Assembly (NCBI RefSeq): GCF_006716235.1
Contig: NZ_VFOR01000002.1
Coordinates: forward strand, 620,001 to 684,000
DNA from: Propioniferax innocua
GTDB taxonomy: Bacteria > Actinomycetota > Actinomycetes > Propionibacteriales > Propionibacteriaceae
Length of the DNA: 64,000 nucleotides
Direction: 5' to 3'
The notes beneath the pieces were generated by a model. It made no database searches. It saw only the letters and a program-made list of their open reading frames with translations, and had not been told where the DNA came from. Positions 37,091 through 46,353 of this stretch are shown here, piece by piece (the stretch's first letter is position 1; each line of letters starts with the position of its first letter). Both the position numbers and the translations under genes were made by a program.

Positions 37091-40000
37091 TCACTCCTCG
37101 AGGTCGCCTTCGACGTCGAGATACACCTGCTGCATCTGCTGCAACACCTCGGCGTCGGGCTCGGCCCACATCTCACGATCCACGGCCTCGTGAAGCTTCT
37201 CGATCATGCCGCGCAACGCCCACGGGTTGGCGTCCTTCAAGAACTGCTGGGTATCAGCGTCGAGCACGTAGCTTTCGGCCAGTTTGGCGTACATCCAGTC
37301 GGGCACCACATGCGCGGTGGCGTCGAAGCCGAACAGGTAGTCCACGGTGGCCGCGAGCTCGAAAGCGCCCTTGTAACCGTGACGCTTCATCGCCGCGATC
37401 CAGCGGGGATTCACCACGCGGGCGCGGAAGACGCGGGCGGTCTCCTCGCTGAGGGTGCGGGTGCGGACCGACTCGGGAACTGTCGAATCACCGACGAAGG
37501 CCTTCGGCTCGGCCCCCGAGAGATGCCGAACCGTGGCGACCATGCCGCCGTGGTACTGGAAGTAGTCATCGGAATCGGCGATGTCGTGCTCACGGGTGTC
37601 GATGTTCTTCGCCGCCACCTGGATACGCCTGTAATTGGCCTCCATGGTCTCCCGTGCCGGCACACCGTCCAGCCCACGCCCATAGGCAAAACCGCCCCAT
37701 GTGGCGTAGACCTCGGCCAGATCGGCGTCGGAACGCCAGTTGCCCGCCTCCATCAGCGGCAGGATTCCCGCCCCATACGATCCCGGTTTCGATCCGAAGA
37801 TACGTGTGGTCGCCCGGCGTTCATCACCATGCTCAGCCACGTCGGCCCGGGTGTGTGCCCGCACATAATTCTGGTCATCCGGCTCATCGAGCTCAGCGAC
37901 CATGCGCACGGCGTCATCCAGAAGCGTCAGCACATGGGGAAAGGCATCGCGGAAGAACCCCGAGATACGCACCGTCACATCAATGCGTGGACGCCCCAAC
38001 TCCTCCAAGGGGATCGGCTCCAGGCCGACCACGCGACGCGACGCATCATCCCACTGCGGCACGACGCCCATGAGGGCGAGGACCTCGGCGATGTCATCAC
38101 CGGAGTTCCGCATGGCCGAAGTACCCCACACCGACAGGCCCACCGACCGCGGATATTCACCGGTCTCATCGAGGTGCCGCTGGATGAGCGAATCAGCCAA
38201 ACCCTGGCCAGTCCCCCACGCCAACCGAGACGGGATCGCCTTCGGATCGACCGAATAGAAGTTCCGTCCCGTGGGCAACACATTGATCAGCCCACGCAGC
38301 GGCGAGCCCGACGGACCGGCCGGAATGTATCCGCCATCGAGCGCGTGGAGCACCATGTCGATCTCGCGCTCGGTCTCAGCCAGCCGCGGACGCACCTCCG
38401 TCGCGCCGAACTCGAGAGAGTCGCGCACCGCCTCGGCGTCCGCCCCTTCGGGAAGGTCGGTGAGATCGACACCGGCGGCGTCCCAGCCGACATCGGCAAG
38501 GCGTCGCACAAGATCGTGGGCGATCTCCTCGACACGATCCACCTCGGCTGTCGAAGCCTGATCCTCAAGGCCCAGCGCCGTACGCAGACCCGGGAGAGCG
38601 TCGCCACCGCCGAACATCTGGCGGGCCCGCAGGATCGCCAGCACCATGCTGACCAGCTCCTCGCCGGTCGGAGCCTGCCCCAACACATGCAGACCATCGC
38701 GGATCAGCACATCCTTGATCTCGCAGAGCCAGCCATCGACGTGCATGACGAAGTCGTCGAACTCATCCTCTTCGGGAGCCTCGTCAAGGCCGAGATCACG
38801 GTGCATCTCTGCAGCCTTGATGAGCGTCCAGATCTCACCACGCAGGGCCGGAGCCTTGGCCGGGTCCATCACCGAGACATTGCCGTATTCATCGAGGAGC
38901 TGCTCGAGGCGGGCGACATCGCCATAGGTCTCAGCCCGGGCCATCGGTGGCACGAGGTGATCGACGATCGTGGCATGCGCACGACGTTTGGCCTCCGAAC
39001 CCTCGCCGGGATCGTTGACGAGGAACGGGTAGATGAACGGCATGGAACCGAGAGTCGCGTCAGGCCCGCAGCCAGGAGACAGCGCAAGGCTCTTGCCGGG
39101 TAGCCACTCGAGGTTGCCATGCTTGCCGACATGCACCACGGCATCGGCGCCGAACTCCTCCTCGATCCAGCGATAGGTCGCCACATAGTGATGCGTGGGC
39201 GGAATATCGGGATCATGGTAGATCGCGATCGGATTCTCGCCGAAACCACGCGGCGGCTGGATGAGGATCACCACATTGCCGGCTTGCAGGGTGGCCGCGA
39301 CGATCTCGCGTTCACCGCTCTCCGACTGGCCCTCCGCAGTGACGAAGACCTCCCCGGGTGCTTCGCCCCAGGCCTCGGACATGGCCTCTCGGAGTTCCTC
39401 GGGAAGATCGGCGAACCACTCTGCATAGCGTGATGCGGGGATCCGGACCGGCTGGCCGGTGAGCTGTTCCTCGGTGAGCCACTCGGGATCCTGGCCGCCC
39501 GCTGCGATGAGGCCATGCATGAGGGCATTGCCGCGTGTGGTGTCCTCGGCCTCCCCCTCGACCGGCTCGATCGGACCGGTCCCCGGGATCTCACCGGGCT
39601 CACCGATGTCGTAACCGGCCACACGCATGGCACGCAGCAGACGGATCGTGGAGACCGGTGTGTCGAGCCCCACGGCGTTACCGATGCGGGCGTGCTTGGT
39701 CGGATAAGCACCCAAGACCACCGCGATACGGCGCTCCCGGGGTGGAATCGACCGCAGCCGGGCGTGCTTGACGGCCATACGCCCCATGCGTCGGCATCGC
39801 TCATGGTCGGGCACGTAGGCGGGGAGGCCGTCATCGTCGACCTCCTTGAACGAGATCGGAACGCCGATGATGCGCCCGTCGAATTCGGGCACCGCCACCT
39901 GGGTGGCCACATCGAGCGGACGTGCCCCATCATCACTGGCCGCCCATTCAGCACGACTCCAGGTGAGACACAGGGCCTGCAGGATCGGAACATCGAGGGC

Positions 40001-40729
40001 AGCGAGCGCCGCCACATCCCATGCTTCGTCATCGCCGCCGGCCGAGGCCTGCGCCGGGTTCGTGCCACCGGCCGCCAACACCGTCGTGACCAGGGCGTCA
40101 TAGTCCTTGAGATGCTCGAGGAGCTCATCGGACGGTGTACGCAAAGACGTGACGAACACCGGGACGCCGACACCCCCAGCGTCGTCAACGGCATCCGCCA
40201 GGGCATGCACATAATCGGTGTTCCCTGCCGCCCACTGCGCACGGTAGAACAGGATTCCGACACGAGGGCGGGCCCCGTCCGACGGATCGGCGGGCTGCTC
40301 GGGGCGCTCCAGCGTCCCCCACTCGGGCTGCTCGGTCACCGGCTCGAACTCGACACCATCCATGAGCACCGTCGAAGCGAGAAAGGCATGCACCTGCCGC
40401 AGATTCTCCGCTCCGCCCTGAGCCAGGTAGAGATGCGCCTGCGCCGCCACGTTCACCGGAACCGATGACAGCTCCATCAACGATGCCTCGGGAACCTGCT
40501 CGCCGCCGAGCACCACAAGGGGTTTGCCGCAGTCGCGGATCGTGGGCCACATCTCGGGCAGGTTCGCCGCCGAACCGAGCCAGCGGAACACCACCAGGTC
40601 GGCTTTGGCACAGACCGCCGCCCAATCGATCTCGGGGGTGCGGAAGGGGTTCTCCCAAGTCCAATCTGCGCCACTGGCGCGAGCAGCGAGAAGGTCGGTG
40701 TCGGAGGTCGAAAGCAGGGCGATACGCAT
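37091..40729 (-). CDS. cobN: Cobaltochelatase large subunit CobN
   Basis: A 1212-residue subunit that binds hydrogenobyrinic acid a,c-diamide and inserts cobalt with an AAA+ motor. It starts MRIALLSTSDTDLLAARAS. Typical CobN/BchH segments are FYRAQWAAGNTDYVHALAD, HVGKHGNLEWLPGKS, YGAGILPLMEAGNWRSDADL and FGFDATAHVVPDWMY. The length is normal. ATG 40729 has TACGAT 6 bases upstream (leaderless) and no riboswitch. It is divergent from cobG and shares a 155-bp gap with an 8-bp dyad. CobS/CobT are absent here; the chlI/chlD fusion at 50484 is the likely partner. Confidence 0.94.
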   Translation of the reverse strand: MRIALLSTSDTDLLAARASGADWTWENPFRTPEIDWAAVCAKADLVVFRWLGSAANLPEMWPTIRDCGKPLVVLGGEQVPEASLMELSSVPVNVAAQAHLYLAQGGAENLRQVHAFLASTVLMDGVEFEPVTEQPEWGTLERPEQPADPSDGARPRVGILFYRAQWAAGNTDYVHALADAVDDAGGVGVPVFVTSLRTPSDELLEHLKDYDALVTTVLAAGGTNPAQASAGGDDEAWDVAALAALDVPILQALCLTWSRAEWAASDDGARPLDVATQVAVPEFDGRIIGVPISFKEVDDDGLPAYVPDHERCRRMGRMAVKHARLRSIPPRERRIAVVLGAYPTKHARIGNAVGLDTPVSTIRLLRAMRVAGYDIGEPGEIPGTGPIEPVEGEAEDTTRGNALMHGLIAAGGQDPEWLTEEQLTGQPVRIPASRYAEWFADLPEELREAMSEAWGEAPGEVFVTAEGQSESGEREIVAATLQAGNVVILIQPPRGFGENPIAIYHDPDIPPTHHYVATYRWIEEEFGADAVVHVGKHGNLEWLPGKSLALSPGCGPDATLGSMPFIYPFLVNDPGEGSEAKRRAHATIVDHLVPPMARAETYGDVARLEQLLDEYGNVSVMDPAKAPALRGEIWTLIKAAEMHRDLGLDEAPEEDEFDDFVMHVDGWLCEIKDVLIRDGLHVLGQAPTGEELVSMVLAILRARQMFGGGDALPGLRTALGLEDQASTAEVDRVEEIAHDLVRRLADVGWDAAGVDLTDLPEGADAEAVRDSLEFGATEVRPRLAETEREIDMVLHALDGGYIPAGPSGSPLRGLINVLPTGRNFYSVDPKAIPSRLAWGTGQGLADSLIQRHLDETGEYPRSVGLSVWGTSAMRNSGDDIAEVLALMGVVPQWDDASRRVVGLEPIPLEELGRPRIDVTVRISGFFRDAFPHVLTLLDDAVRMVAELDEPDDQNYVRAHTRADVAEHGDERRATTRIFGSKPGSYGAGILPLMEAGNWRSDADLAEVYATWGGFAYGRGLDGVPARETMEANYRRIQVAAKNIDTREHDIADSDDYFQYHGGMVATVRHLSGAEPKAFVGDSTVPESVRTRTLSEETARVFRARVVNPRWIAAMKRHGYKGAFELAATVDYLFGFDATAHVVPDWMYAKLAESYVLDADTQQFLKDANPWALRGMIEKLHEAVDREMWAEPDAEVLQQMQQVYLDVEGDLEE

Positions 40730-40735
40730 GCCGGA

Positions 40736-40741
40736 ATCGTA
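40736..40741 (-). promoter_or_regulatory. Leaderless -10 box of cobN
   Basis: TACGAT on the minus strand, 6 bases before the ATG at 40729. Confidence 0.55.
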
Positions 40742-40849
40742 ACCACGCTCACGTCCCTCGCAACACACACCCGGTGAAACCGGCGACATCAGGATCACAC
40801 CCATGCGATACCTCACCCGTGGAACACGAGCACCGCCCCGGGGCCCCGC

Positions 40850-40869
40850 CCTGTGGCCGATGCCACAGG
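40850..40869. promoter_or_regulatory. 8-bp inverted repeat next to the cobG promoter, operator candidate
   Basis: CCTGTGGC-CGAT-GCCACAGG is a perfect dyad ending 2 bp before the cobG -10 box, where a -35 box would be. It sits in the cobN/cobG divergent gap. Since the cobG mRNA would be leaderless, the dyad is upstream of the transcript and more likely a protein-binding site than a terminator. Confidence 0.5.
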
Positions 40870-40871
40870 AC

Positions 40872-40877
40872 TACCGT
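40872..40877 (+). promoter_or_regulatory. Leaderless -10 box of cobG
   Basis: TACCGT lies 7 bases before the cobG ATG at 40885. Confidence 0.5.
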
Positions 40878-40884
40878 TTCGCGC

Positions 40885-41940
40885 ATGTCGCTTCCGGTGA
40901 ATCACCAGGTCCCCGATCGTTGCCCCGGCGCCCTTCGCCCTTTCGTCTCCGGTGACGGCTCGATGGTTCGTGTCCGCCGCCCCGGAGGCCGGGTGCGGGT
41001 GCACGAGCTCGTTGAGCTGCTGGAGGTGACTCGCCGCCACTCCGGCGCGGAACTGATCCAGCTCACCTCTCGCGGCAATCTGCAGCTGCGGGCGCTTCCC
41101 GATCCACTCCCGGAAGACCTCGTCAATGACCTGCACGATTGGCTTCCCTTTCCCGACCACGAGCTCGTGCGCAATCTCCTCGCCAGCCCCCTCGACGATG
41201 CCGCCCAGACGATGATCGCCGATGTCGACACCCGTCTGTGTGCTGATCCCGACCTGGCGGGACTCCCCGGACGTTTCCTCGCCGTCATCGACACCTGTGG
41301 TGATGTGATCGGCGAACCCTTCGATCTGGCCTGGGCCGCAGATCGCACCGACCCGACGGTCGGATGGCTCCATCTGGGTGGCCACGGCCTGGCACGCCGG
41401 GTCCGGGCCGAGGACGCCGCAGAAACTCTCGTCCACGTGGCTCGCGTCTTCCAGGGCTTCCGCACACAGGCGGCCGAGCGAGGCCATGCTGCACCGTGGC
41501 ATGTGCGCGAGGTGGATCCTGCGGTCTTCGGCGTGGACTGGGAGGCACGCCCGACTCCTTCGGGAACCCCGCTGCCATGTGGCCCCCTCGATGGTGGGCA
41601 GGTCGTGGCCGGGGTACCCCTCGGGTTCCTGACCGCGAGCCTGATCCAGGTCCTACACGGCCTCGGCGGGAACACCGAGGTGACAGTCACACCGTGGCGA
41701 CAACTCGTCATGCCCGAGCATCCTGGACTCGGCGAAGCGGGATTCATCATCGATGCGGCTGATCCATGGGCTTCGATCAGCGCCTGCGTCGGCGCCCCGT
41801 CATGCCGTCGCACCGATGCCGACACCATCGGCCACGCACAGCGGCTGGCTGAGACAGGAGTCGATGAACCGGTTCATGTGGCCGGATGCGACCGCCGCTG
41901 CGGAGCTCCGCGCGATGCCCGCGTCGAGGTGCTCGCCTGA
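40885..41940 (+). CDS. cobG: Precorrin-3B synthase CobG (sulfite/nitrite reductase family)
   Basis: A 351-residue oxygen-dependent enzyme that hydroxylates precorrin-3A, the step that makes this pathway aerobic. The N-terminal ferredoxin-like half-domain has RPFVSGDGSMVRVRRPGG and ELIQLTSRGNLQLRALP. The [4Fe-4S]/siroheme-type Cys are in SACVGAPSCRRTD and VAGCDRRCGAP. It is shorter than Pseudomonas-type CobG (more than 400 aa) because it stops just after the last Cys pair. ATG 40885 is fixed by the TACCGT box. cobH and cobI-cobJ follow in the same direction after an unusual hairpin region. Confidence 0.88.
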   Translation: MSLPVNHQVPDRCPGALRPFVSGDGSMVRVRRPGGRVRVHELVELLEVTRRHSGAELIQLTSRGNLQLRALPDPLPEDLVNDLHDWLPFPDHELVRNLLASPLDDAAQTMIADVDTRLCADPDLAGLPGRFLAVIDTCGDVIGEPFDLAWAADRTDPTVGWLHLGGHGLARRVRAEDAAETLVHVARVFQGFRTQAAERGHAAPWHVREVDPAVFGVDWEARPTPSGTPLPCGPLDGGQVVAGVPLGFLTASLIQVLHGLGGNTEVTVTPWRQLVMPEHPGLGEAGFIIDAADPWASISACVGAPSCRRTDADTIGHAQRLAETGVDEPVHVAGCDRRCGAPRDARVEVLA

Positions 41941-41963
41941 ATCGGCTTCATCCATCCGCACGA

Positions 41964-42055
41964 GGTGTCCACAACCGACCACTCGATTCTCGTCACCCAC
42001 GGAGTGAGGGCTCCAGCGACGAATGCCGGACAACGACTGGTCGGTTGTGGACACC
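41964..42055. repeat. 18-bp perfect inverted repeat between cobG and cobH
   Basis: GGTGTCCACAACCGACCA (41964-41981) is repeated inverted at 42038-42055, 56 bp apart. Each arm holds a 9-mer one base away from the DnaA-box consensus. It starts 24 bp after the cobG stop and ends 80 bp before the cobH start. It may be a terminator/attenuator, a regulator site pair, or the ends of a tiny lost element; no target duplication is evident. Confidence 0.85.
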
Positions 42056-42134
42056 CCATGCTCGGCAGCCCCCGTGCCCCGACACGAGCACCGGCGCATC
42101 CTCAGGCACAGGGGCATGGGAAAGTTGTCTGGTG

Positions 42135-42779
42135 ATGCAACCACCGCCCCGCCTGTATGACTACGAGACCGATGGCACTGAGATCTACCGCCGGTCGTTC
42201 GCGATGATCCGTGAGGAATCCGACCTGACCGGCTTCGACACCGAGCAGGAGATCGTTGCCGTACGGATCATCCACGCTGCCGGAGACACCAGCGTGGCTT
42301 CGGATATCGCATTCCACCCAGACCTCGTGCCAGCAGCCCGCGAAGCACTTGAGGCCGGGGCTCCGATCCTCACCGATGCCACGATGATCAGCACCGGCAT
42401 CACGCGCCGACGCCTTCCTGCCGCCAACGAGATCCATTGTTTGCTGCACGATGAACGCGTAGCCGATCTCGCCATGCAGTGGGGAACGACACGTTCAGCG
42501 GCTGCCGTATCGCTGTGGGACGAACTTCTCGAGGGTGCCGTCGTGGCAATCGGAAACGCTCCCACCGCCCTGTTCCATCTCTTGGACCTGGTGGCCGACG
42601 GGGGGCCACGTCCAGCGGCGGTCGTGGGCGTACCGGTCGGTTTCGTGGGCTCGGCCGAGTCGAAGGCGGCCCTGGAAGAGTCCGACATTCCCTGGTTGAC
42701 CGTGCGCGGACGGCGCGGTGGATCTGCCATGGCCGTCGCCGCGATCAACGCTCTGGCCCAGAAACGCGAGCTGCCATGA
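42135..42779 (+). CDS. cobH: Precorrin-8X methylmutase
   Basis: A 214-residue enzyme that moves a methyl group from C11 to C12 to form hydrogenobyrinic acid. The catalytic His is in VRIIHAAGDTSVASDIAF. ILTDATMISTGI, VVAIGNAPTALFHLLDL and VGVPVGFVGSAESKAAL are family hallmarks. ATG 42135 is preceded by GGGAAAG at 10 bases; an in-frame GTG lies immediately before it. The stop overlaps the cobI-cobJ start by ATGA, so both are co-translated. Confidence 0.94.
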   Translation: MQPPPRLYDYETDGTEIYRRSFAMIREESDLTGFDTEQEIVAVRIIHAAGDTSVASDIAFHPDLVPAAREALEAGAPILTDATMISTGITRRRLPAANEIHCLLHDERVADLAMQWGTTRSAAAVSLWDELLEGAVVAIGNAPTALFHLLDLVADGGPRPAAVVGVPVGFVGSAESKAALEESDIPWLTVRGRRGGSAMAVAAINALAQKRELP

Positions 42780-44290
42780 CCGCGGTTCTTACAGCCGTCG
42801 GAGTGGGCCCCGGCGACCCTGATCTGATCACGCTGAAAGCCGCACGGCGCATCGAGGATGCCGACGTCATCGCTTACTTCTCCGGCACCCACGGCACCTC
42901 CATCGCTCGGCGGATCGCCGCCCCACTCTTCGGCGACGATGTCATCGAGGAGCTCCTTCCCTACCCCGTGACGACCGGCGCGGTCACGGATTACTACAGC
43001 GTGATCGAGAATTTCTACGATGATGCTGCCGAGCGGATACTCAGACATCTGGAGGCCGGCCGCAGCGTCGTAGTGCTGGCCGCCGGGGACCCACTGTTCT
43101 TCGGTTCTTGGATGTATCTCCATGAACGTCTCGAGGGTCGCTTCCCCATCGAGGTCGTGCCCGGAGTCACGTCGATCAGCGGATCCACCGCAGCACTGGC
43201 CGACATGCCGGGTTTCCACGGCCTGACCTTCCACGAAGACGTGCTGACAGTCCTGCCCGGCACACTCCCCGTGCCGGAACTGGCATGGCGTCTGGCCCAC
43301 ACCGACGCCGCAGCGATCATGAAACTCGGCCGCACATGGCCATCGGTGAAGGAGGCCCTGCGGCAGGCAGGGTTGTTGGATCGCACACACGTCATCGAGC
43401 GGGCCACCTGGAATGAGCAATCGGTGCACCGTGCGGCCGAGGTGGACGAAGTGCCCTACTTCTCCATCGCGATCGTGACCGGGCGGGATCGACGCGCCGA
43501 TGATGCCGGACGAGCCGCTGCTGCTGGCAGCGTTGCACCCTCGAGGACTGATTCGGCCATCGGAACGGTGCATGTGGTGGGGCTCGGCCCGGCCGGTGAC
43601 ACCTGGCTGACCCCCGATGCCGCTTCGGTGTTGGCGTCGGTGAGCGCGGTCTATGGGTATGCGCCGTACGTGGCGAAGGTACCTCCGCGTCCGGGATTGG
43701 CGCTCAACCCGTCAGGCAACACCGTGGAGGTCGATCGCGCCCGAGACGCCCTCGAGGCGGCTCTGGGTGGCGTTGATGTCGCGGTGGTCTCCGGCGGTGA
43801 TGCCGGTGTGTTCGGCATGGCGGCGGCGGTGTTCGAGGCCGCTGAGGACGAACGTTTCGTCGACGTGGAGGTACAGGTGCATCCCGGCGTCACTGCGGCA
43901 CAGGCCGTGGCGGCTCGCGCCGGGGCCCCGCTCGGCGCCGACTTCGCGGTCATGTCCTTGTCGGACCGACTCAAGCCGTGGGACGTGATCGTCAACCGTC
44001 TCGTGCACATCTCCCGGGCCGATCTGGTGCTCGCGATCTACAACCCGCGCTCGCGGAGCCGGCCACACCAACTCGGTGAAGCGCTGGAGGTACTGCGCAC
44101 CGAGCGTTCACCGGAGACGGTCGTCGTGGTTGGCCGACACATCGGCCGGGCGGAGGAATCTTTGGAGGTGACCACGCTCGGCGAACTGGACCCCGAGAGC
44201 ATCGACATGGGCTGTTGCCTCATCATCGGAGCATCTTCGACACGGATCGGGCCGCATGGGGTGTGGACGCCCAGGTTCGTACGTCCCTGA
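42776..44290 (+). CDS. cobIJ: CobI-CobJ fusion: precorrin-2 C20- and precorrin-3B C17-methyltransferase
   Basis: A 504-residue fusion of two SAM-dependent tetrapyrrole methylases. Residues 1-245 are CobI (LTAVGVGPGDPDLITLKAAR, VVVLAAGDPLFFGSW, VPGVTSISGSTAAL). A linker of about 20 Ala/Asp-rich residues joins residues 262-504, which are CobJ (GTVHVVGLGPAGDTWLTPDA, VAVVSGGDAGVFGMAAAVFE, LAIYNPRSRSRPHQL). The two acts flank CobG: CobI makes precorrin-3A and CobJ contracts the ring of precorrin-3B. Such fusions are known in mycobacteria. The start overlaps cobH by four bases. Confidence 0.94.
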   Translation: MTAVLTAVGVGPGDPDLITLKAARRIEDADVIAYFSGTHGTSIARRIAAPLFGDDVIEELLPYPVTTGAVTDYYSVIENFYDDAAERILRHLEAGRSVVVLAAGDPLFFGSWMYLHERLEGRFPIEVVPGVTSISGSTAALADMPGFHGLTFHEDVLTVLPGTLPVPELAWRLAHTDAAAIMKLGRTWPSVKEALRQAGLLDRTHVIERATWNEQSVHRAAEVDEVPYFSIAIVTGRDRRADDAGRAAAAGSVAPSRTDSAIGTVHVVGLGPAGDTWLTPDAASVLASVSAVYGYAPYVAKVPPRPGLALNPSGNTVEVDRARDALEAALGGVDVAVVSGGDAGVFGMAAAVFEAAEDERFVDVEVQVHPGVTAAQAVAARAGAPLGADFAVMSLSDRLKPWDVIVNRLVHISRADLVLAIYNPRSRSRPHQLGEALEVLRTERSPETVVVVGRHIGRAEESLEVTTLGELDPESIDMGCCLIIGASSTRIGPHGVWTPRFVRP

Positions 44291-44379
44291 TCGGCACGTG
44301 GCCTGGACGTCACATCGAGCCTGGCCGCTGCGGCGTCACTGCGGCGAAACCGGATATCGCAGACCCCGACCGCACCTCC

Positions 44380-44540
44380 GAGCGCTGTGCGATACTCGAG
44401 GCAAGATCGCCCCGTTGCGGAGGAAGCCGGTGCAAATCCGGCACGGTCGCGCCACTGTGCACCGGGCTCAGCCCCGGGAGTCAGGAACTGCGCGTCGGGG
44501 CAGCCCTACGATCCGGGACGCGCAATCCCGGGTGAGGAGT
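44380..44540 (+). ncRNA. Cobalamin riboswitch before cbiMNQO
   Basis: The conserved core reads GGAAGCCGGTGCAAATCCGG followed by CGGTCGCGCCACTGTG, which holds the B12-box-type GCCACTG. AGTCAGGAACTG follows at 44479-44490. A downstream stem pairs GCGCGTC (44490-44496) with GACGCGC (44517-44523) just before the GAGGAG ribosome-binding site of cbiM. Cobalamin binding is therefore expected to block cbiM translation or elongation. The edges are approximate. Confidence 0.93.
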
Positions 44541-44547
44541 CGACAAC

Positions 44548-45237
44548 ATGCATATCGCCGAGGGATTCCTCCCTCCTGTTCAAGCCGGCCTGTGGTTCGC
44601 CGTGTCAGCCCCCTTCGTCGTGCACGGCGCCCGCGAAGTGGTCCGCATCTCCCGTGAAAAACCCGAGGCTCGCCTGCTGTTGGGCGCTGTCGGAGCCTTC
44701 ACGTTCGTCCTGTCGGCCATCAAACTCCCGTCCGTGACCGGATCCTCATCTCATCCCACCGGAACCGGTGCCGGCGCGGTGTTGTTCAAACCACCGGTCA
44801 TGGCCTTCCTGGGGCTGGTGGTGCTGTTGTTCCAGTCATTGCTGCTGGCCCACGGTGGGTTGACGACGCTGGGGGCCAATGTCTTCTCGATGGCCATCGT
44901 CGGTCCGTGGGCCGGGTACGCGGTGTACCGGCTGTGTCAGAGCGTGCGGCTTCCGCAGATGGTCGGAGTGTTCTTCGCCATGGCGGTGGCGAACCTCACC
45001 ACCTATGTGGTGACCTCGCTGCAACTCGCGATCGCCCACCCCGACCCGGTCGGCGGTTTCGGCGCGGCCGCGGCGAAGTTCCTGGGCATCTTCGCACTGA
45101 CCCAGATCCCGCTGGCACTCGCCGAGGGTGTCCTCGGGGTGCTGCTGTTCCGTGGCCTGGTGGCCATCGCCGATCCGGAGCTGCGTCTGTTGGGTTTCCT
45201 GCGCGCTCCCGTCTCCCAGGAGCCGGCCAATGTCTGA
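44548..45237 (+). CDS. cbiM: Cobalt ECF transporter S component CbiM
   Basis: A 229-residue membrane protein that binds Co(II) for uptake. The N-terminal [10 protein letters not shown] supplies the metal-binding Met-His amino end, which must be unprocessed, so the ATG at 44548 is certain. [21 protein letters not shown] is the second metal loop. About seven helices are visible. It lies directly behind a cobalamin riboswitch and overlaps cbiN by 8 bp. Cobalt rather than nickel is inferred from the riboswitch and the corrin genes. Confidence 0.95.
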   Translation: MHIAEGFLPPVQAGLWFAVSAPFVVHGAREVVRISREKPEARLLLGAVGAFTFVLSAIKLPSVTGSSSHPTGTGAGAVLFKPPVMAFLGLVVLLFQSLLLAHGGLTTLGANVFSMAIVGPWAGYAVYRLCQSVRLPQMVGVFFAMAVANLTTYVVTSLQLAIAHPDPVGGFGAAAAKFLGIFALTQIPLALAEGVLGVLLFRGLVAIADPELRLLGFLRAPVSQEPANV

Positions 45238-45586
45238 ATCCACCGTGCAGAAGAAGAACTCCCTGGGTGTGACCCTCGCCCTGTTGGCGGCCCTGGTGCT
45301 GTTGTTCGCGATCCCGATGCTCATCGCGCCCGAAGCCCCCGAGGGCGAGGAGGCGTTCGGCGGAACCGACGCCGCCGCCACCGAGCAGTTGGAGGAGGAC
45401 GGCTACGAGCCGTGGTTCTCGCCGGTCTTCGAACCCGGCAGCGGAGAGATCGAATCGGGTCTGTTCGCGCTGCAGGCGGCGTTGGGCGCCGGCGTCCTCG
45501 GCTACGCCATCGGTCATTACAGCGCGCGTCGTCGTAATGTCACCGAACCAGCCCCCGATCCGGCGGAGCCCCGCGCGGACGGCTGA
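45230..45586 (+). CDS. cbiN: Cobalt ECF transporter accessory protein CbiN
   Basis: A 118-residue protein with two membrane helices ([20 protein letters not shown] and [20 protein letters not shown]) and an acidic extracytoplasmic loop. The loop contains [21 protein letters not shown], the CbiN hallmark. It helps CbiM load cobalt. ATG 45230 overlaps the cbiM end; an open frame further upstream is a shadow. The stop is joined to cbiQ by TGATG. Confidence 0.93.
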   Translation: MSESTVQKKNSLGVTLALLAALVLLFAIPMLIAPEAPEGEEAFGGTDAAATEQLEEDGYEPWFSPVFEPGSGEIESGLFALQAALGAGVLGYAIGHYSARRRNVTEPAPDPAEPRADG

Positions 45587-46353
45587 TGCACCAACCCGCC
45601 CTCGACCGTGCCGCGTGGGCCAGCCGGTGGCGGACCCGCAATGTCGGCGACAAGGCCCTGCTGTCGTTGGGCCTGTTGATCGTCGCGGTGTCCGCGCCGG
45701 TGTGGCCGGGTGGCGTGGCCGCCGGCGCGATGGCCGTGGCGTGTGCCCTCGTGTGGGCCCGGGTACCGGTCGGTATCTGGGCCCGCGCTGTGGCTGCACC
45801 CACGGTCTTCATCGCCGTGGGGGTACTGGCTGTCGCCATCAGCCTCGACACGTCCCGGAGTGTGGACGCCGTGTGGCGGACCGGGCCGATCGCGATCACC
45901 ACGCCGGGTCTGGTGCGGGCCGCCGAACTGGTCGGGCGAGGTTTCGCCGGGATGACCGCAGTGGTGCTGCTGGCCGCGACCACACCCATGGTCGATCTCC
46001 TCACCGGGCTGCGTCGGCTGCGGATCCCTGACGAACTCATCGAGGTCGCCGCGTTGACCTATCGCATGCTGTTCCTGTTCGCCGCGACCGCCGGTAGCCT
46101 GCATCGGGCGCAGGCCGCCCGGCTGGGCACGACGACCCTGTCGGGCCGGTTCCAGACCGCAGGACGGGTCGCGAGCCGCGTGTTCGTGCTCGCCTGGGAT
46201 CGGGCTCGTCGCCTCGAGGCCGGACTGGCCGGGCGCGGCTACACCGGGGCGTTGCGCACCGTGACCCCACCCCGCCCCCACTCGATGCCGTTCCTCATCG
46301 CGGCGACGTTGCTGGTGACCGCCACGGCCGTGCTCGGGTGGTTCCCGTGGTGA
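45586..46353 (+). CDS. cbiQ: Cobalt ECF transporter transmembrane component CbiQ
   Basis: A 255-residue T component that couples CbiM to the ATPase. The N-terminal helices are very hydrophobic (LLSLGLLIVAVSAPVW). The coupling helices carry the AxxRG-type motifs in LAWDRARRLEAGLAGRGYTG, as expected for CbiQ. Preceding it is EVAALTYRMLFLFAATA. Start and stop overlap cbiN and cbiO. Confidence 0.94.
   Translation: MHQPALDRAAWASRWRTRNVGDKALLSLGLLIVAVSAPVWPGGVAAGAMAVACALVWARVPVGIWARAVAAPTVFIAVGVLAVAISLDTSRSVDAVWRTGPIAITTPGLVRAAELVGRGFAGMTAVVLLAATTPMVDLLTGLRRLRIPDELIEVAALTYRMLFLFAATAGSLHRAQAARLGTTTLSGRFQTAGRVASRVFVLAWDRARRLEAGLAGRGYTGALRTVTPPRPHSMPFLIAATLLVTATAVLGWFPW

Noticed and set aside
37190-39103. 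Open frame of 637 codons on the plus strand
   Set aside because: Antisense shadow of cobN, with His/Arg-rich sequence lacking any family features.
41964-42055. Replication origin, because of DnaA-box-like arms
   Set aside because: Only two near-boxes are present, neither perfect. There is no dnaA, dnaN or AT-rich unwinding region, and the site is inside a biosynthetic operon.
41964-42055. Insertion sequence or MITE
   Set aside because: There is no transposase and no target-site duplication can be seen next to the arms. The total size is 92 bp. It is kept only as an inverted repeat of unknown role.
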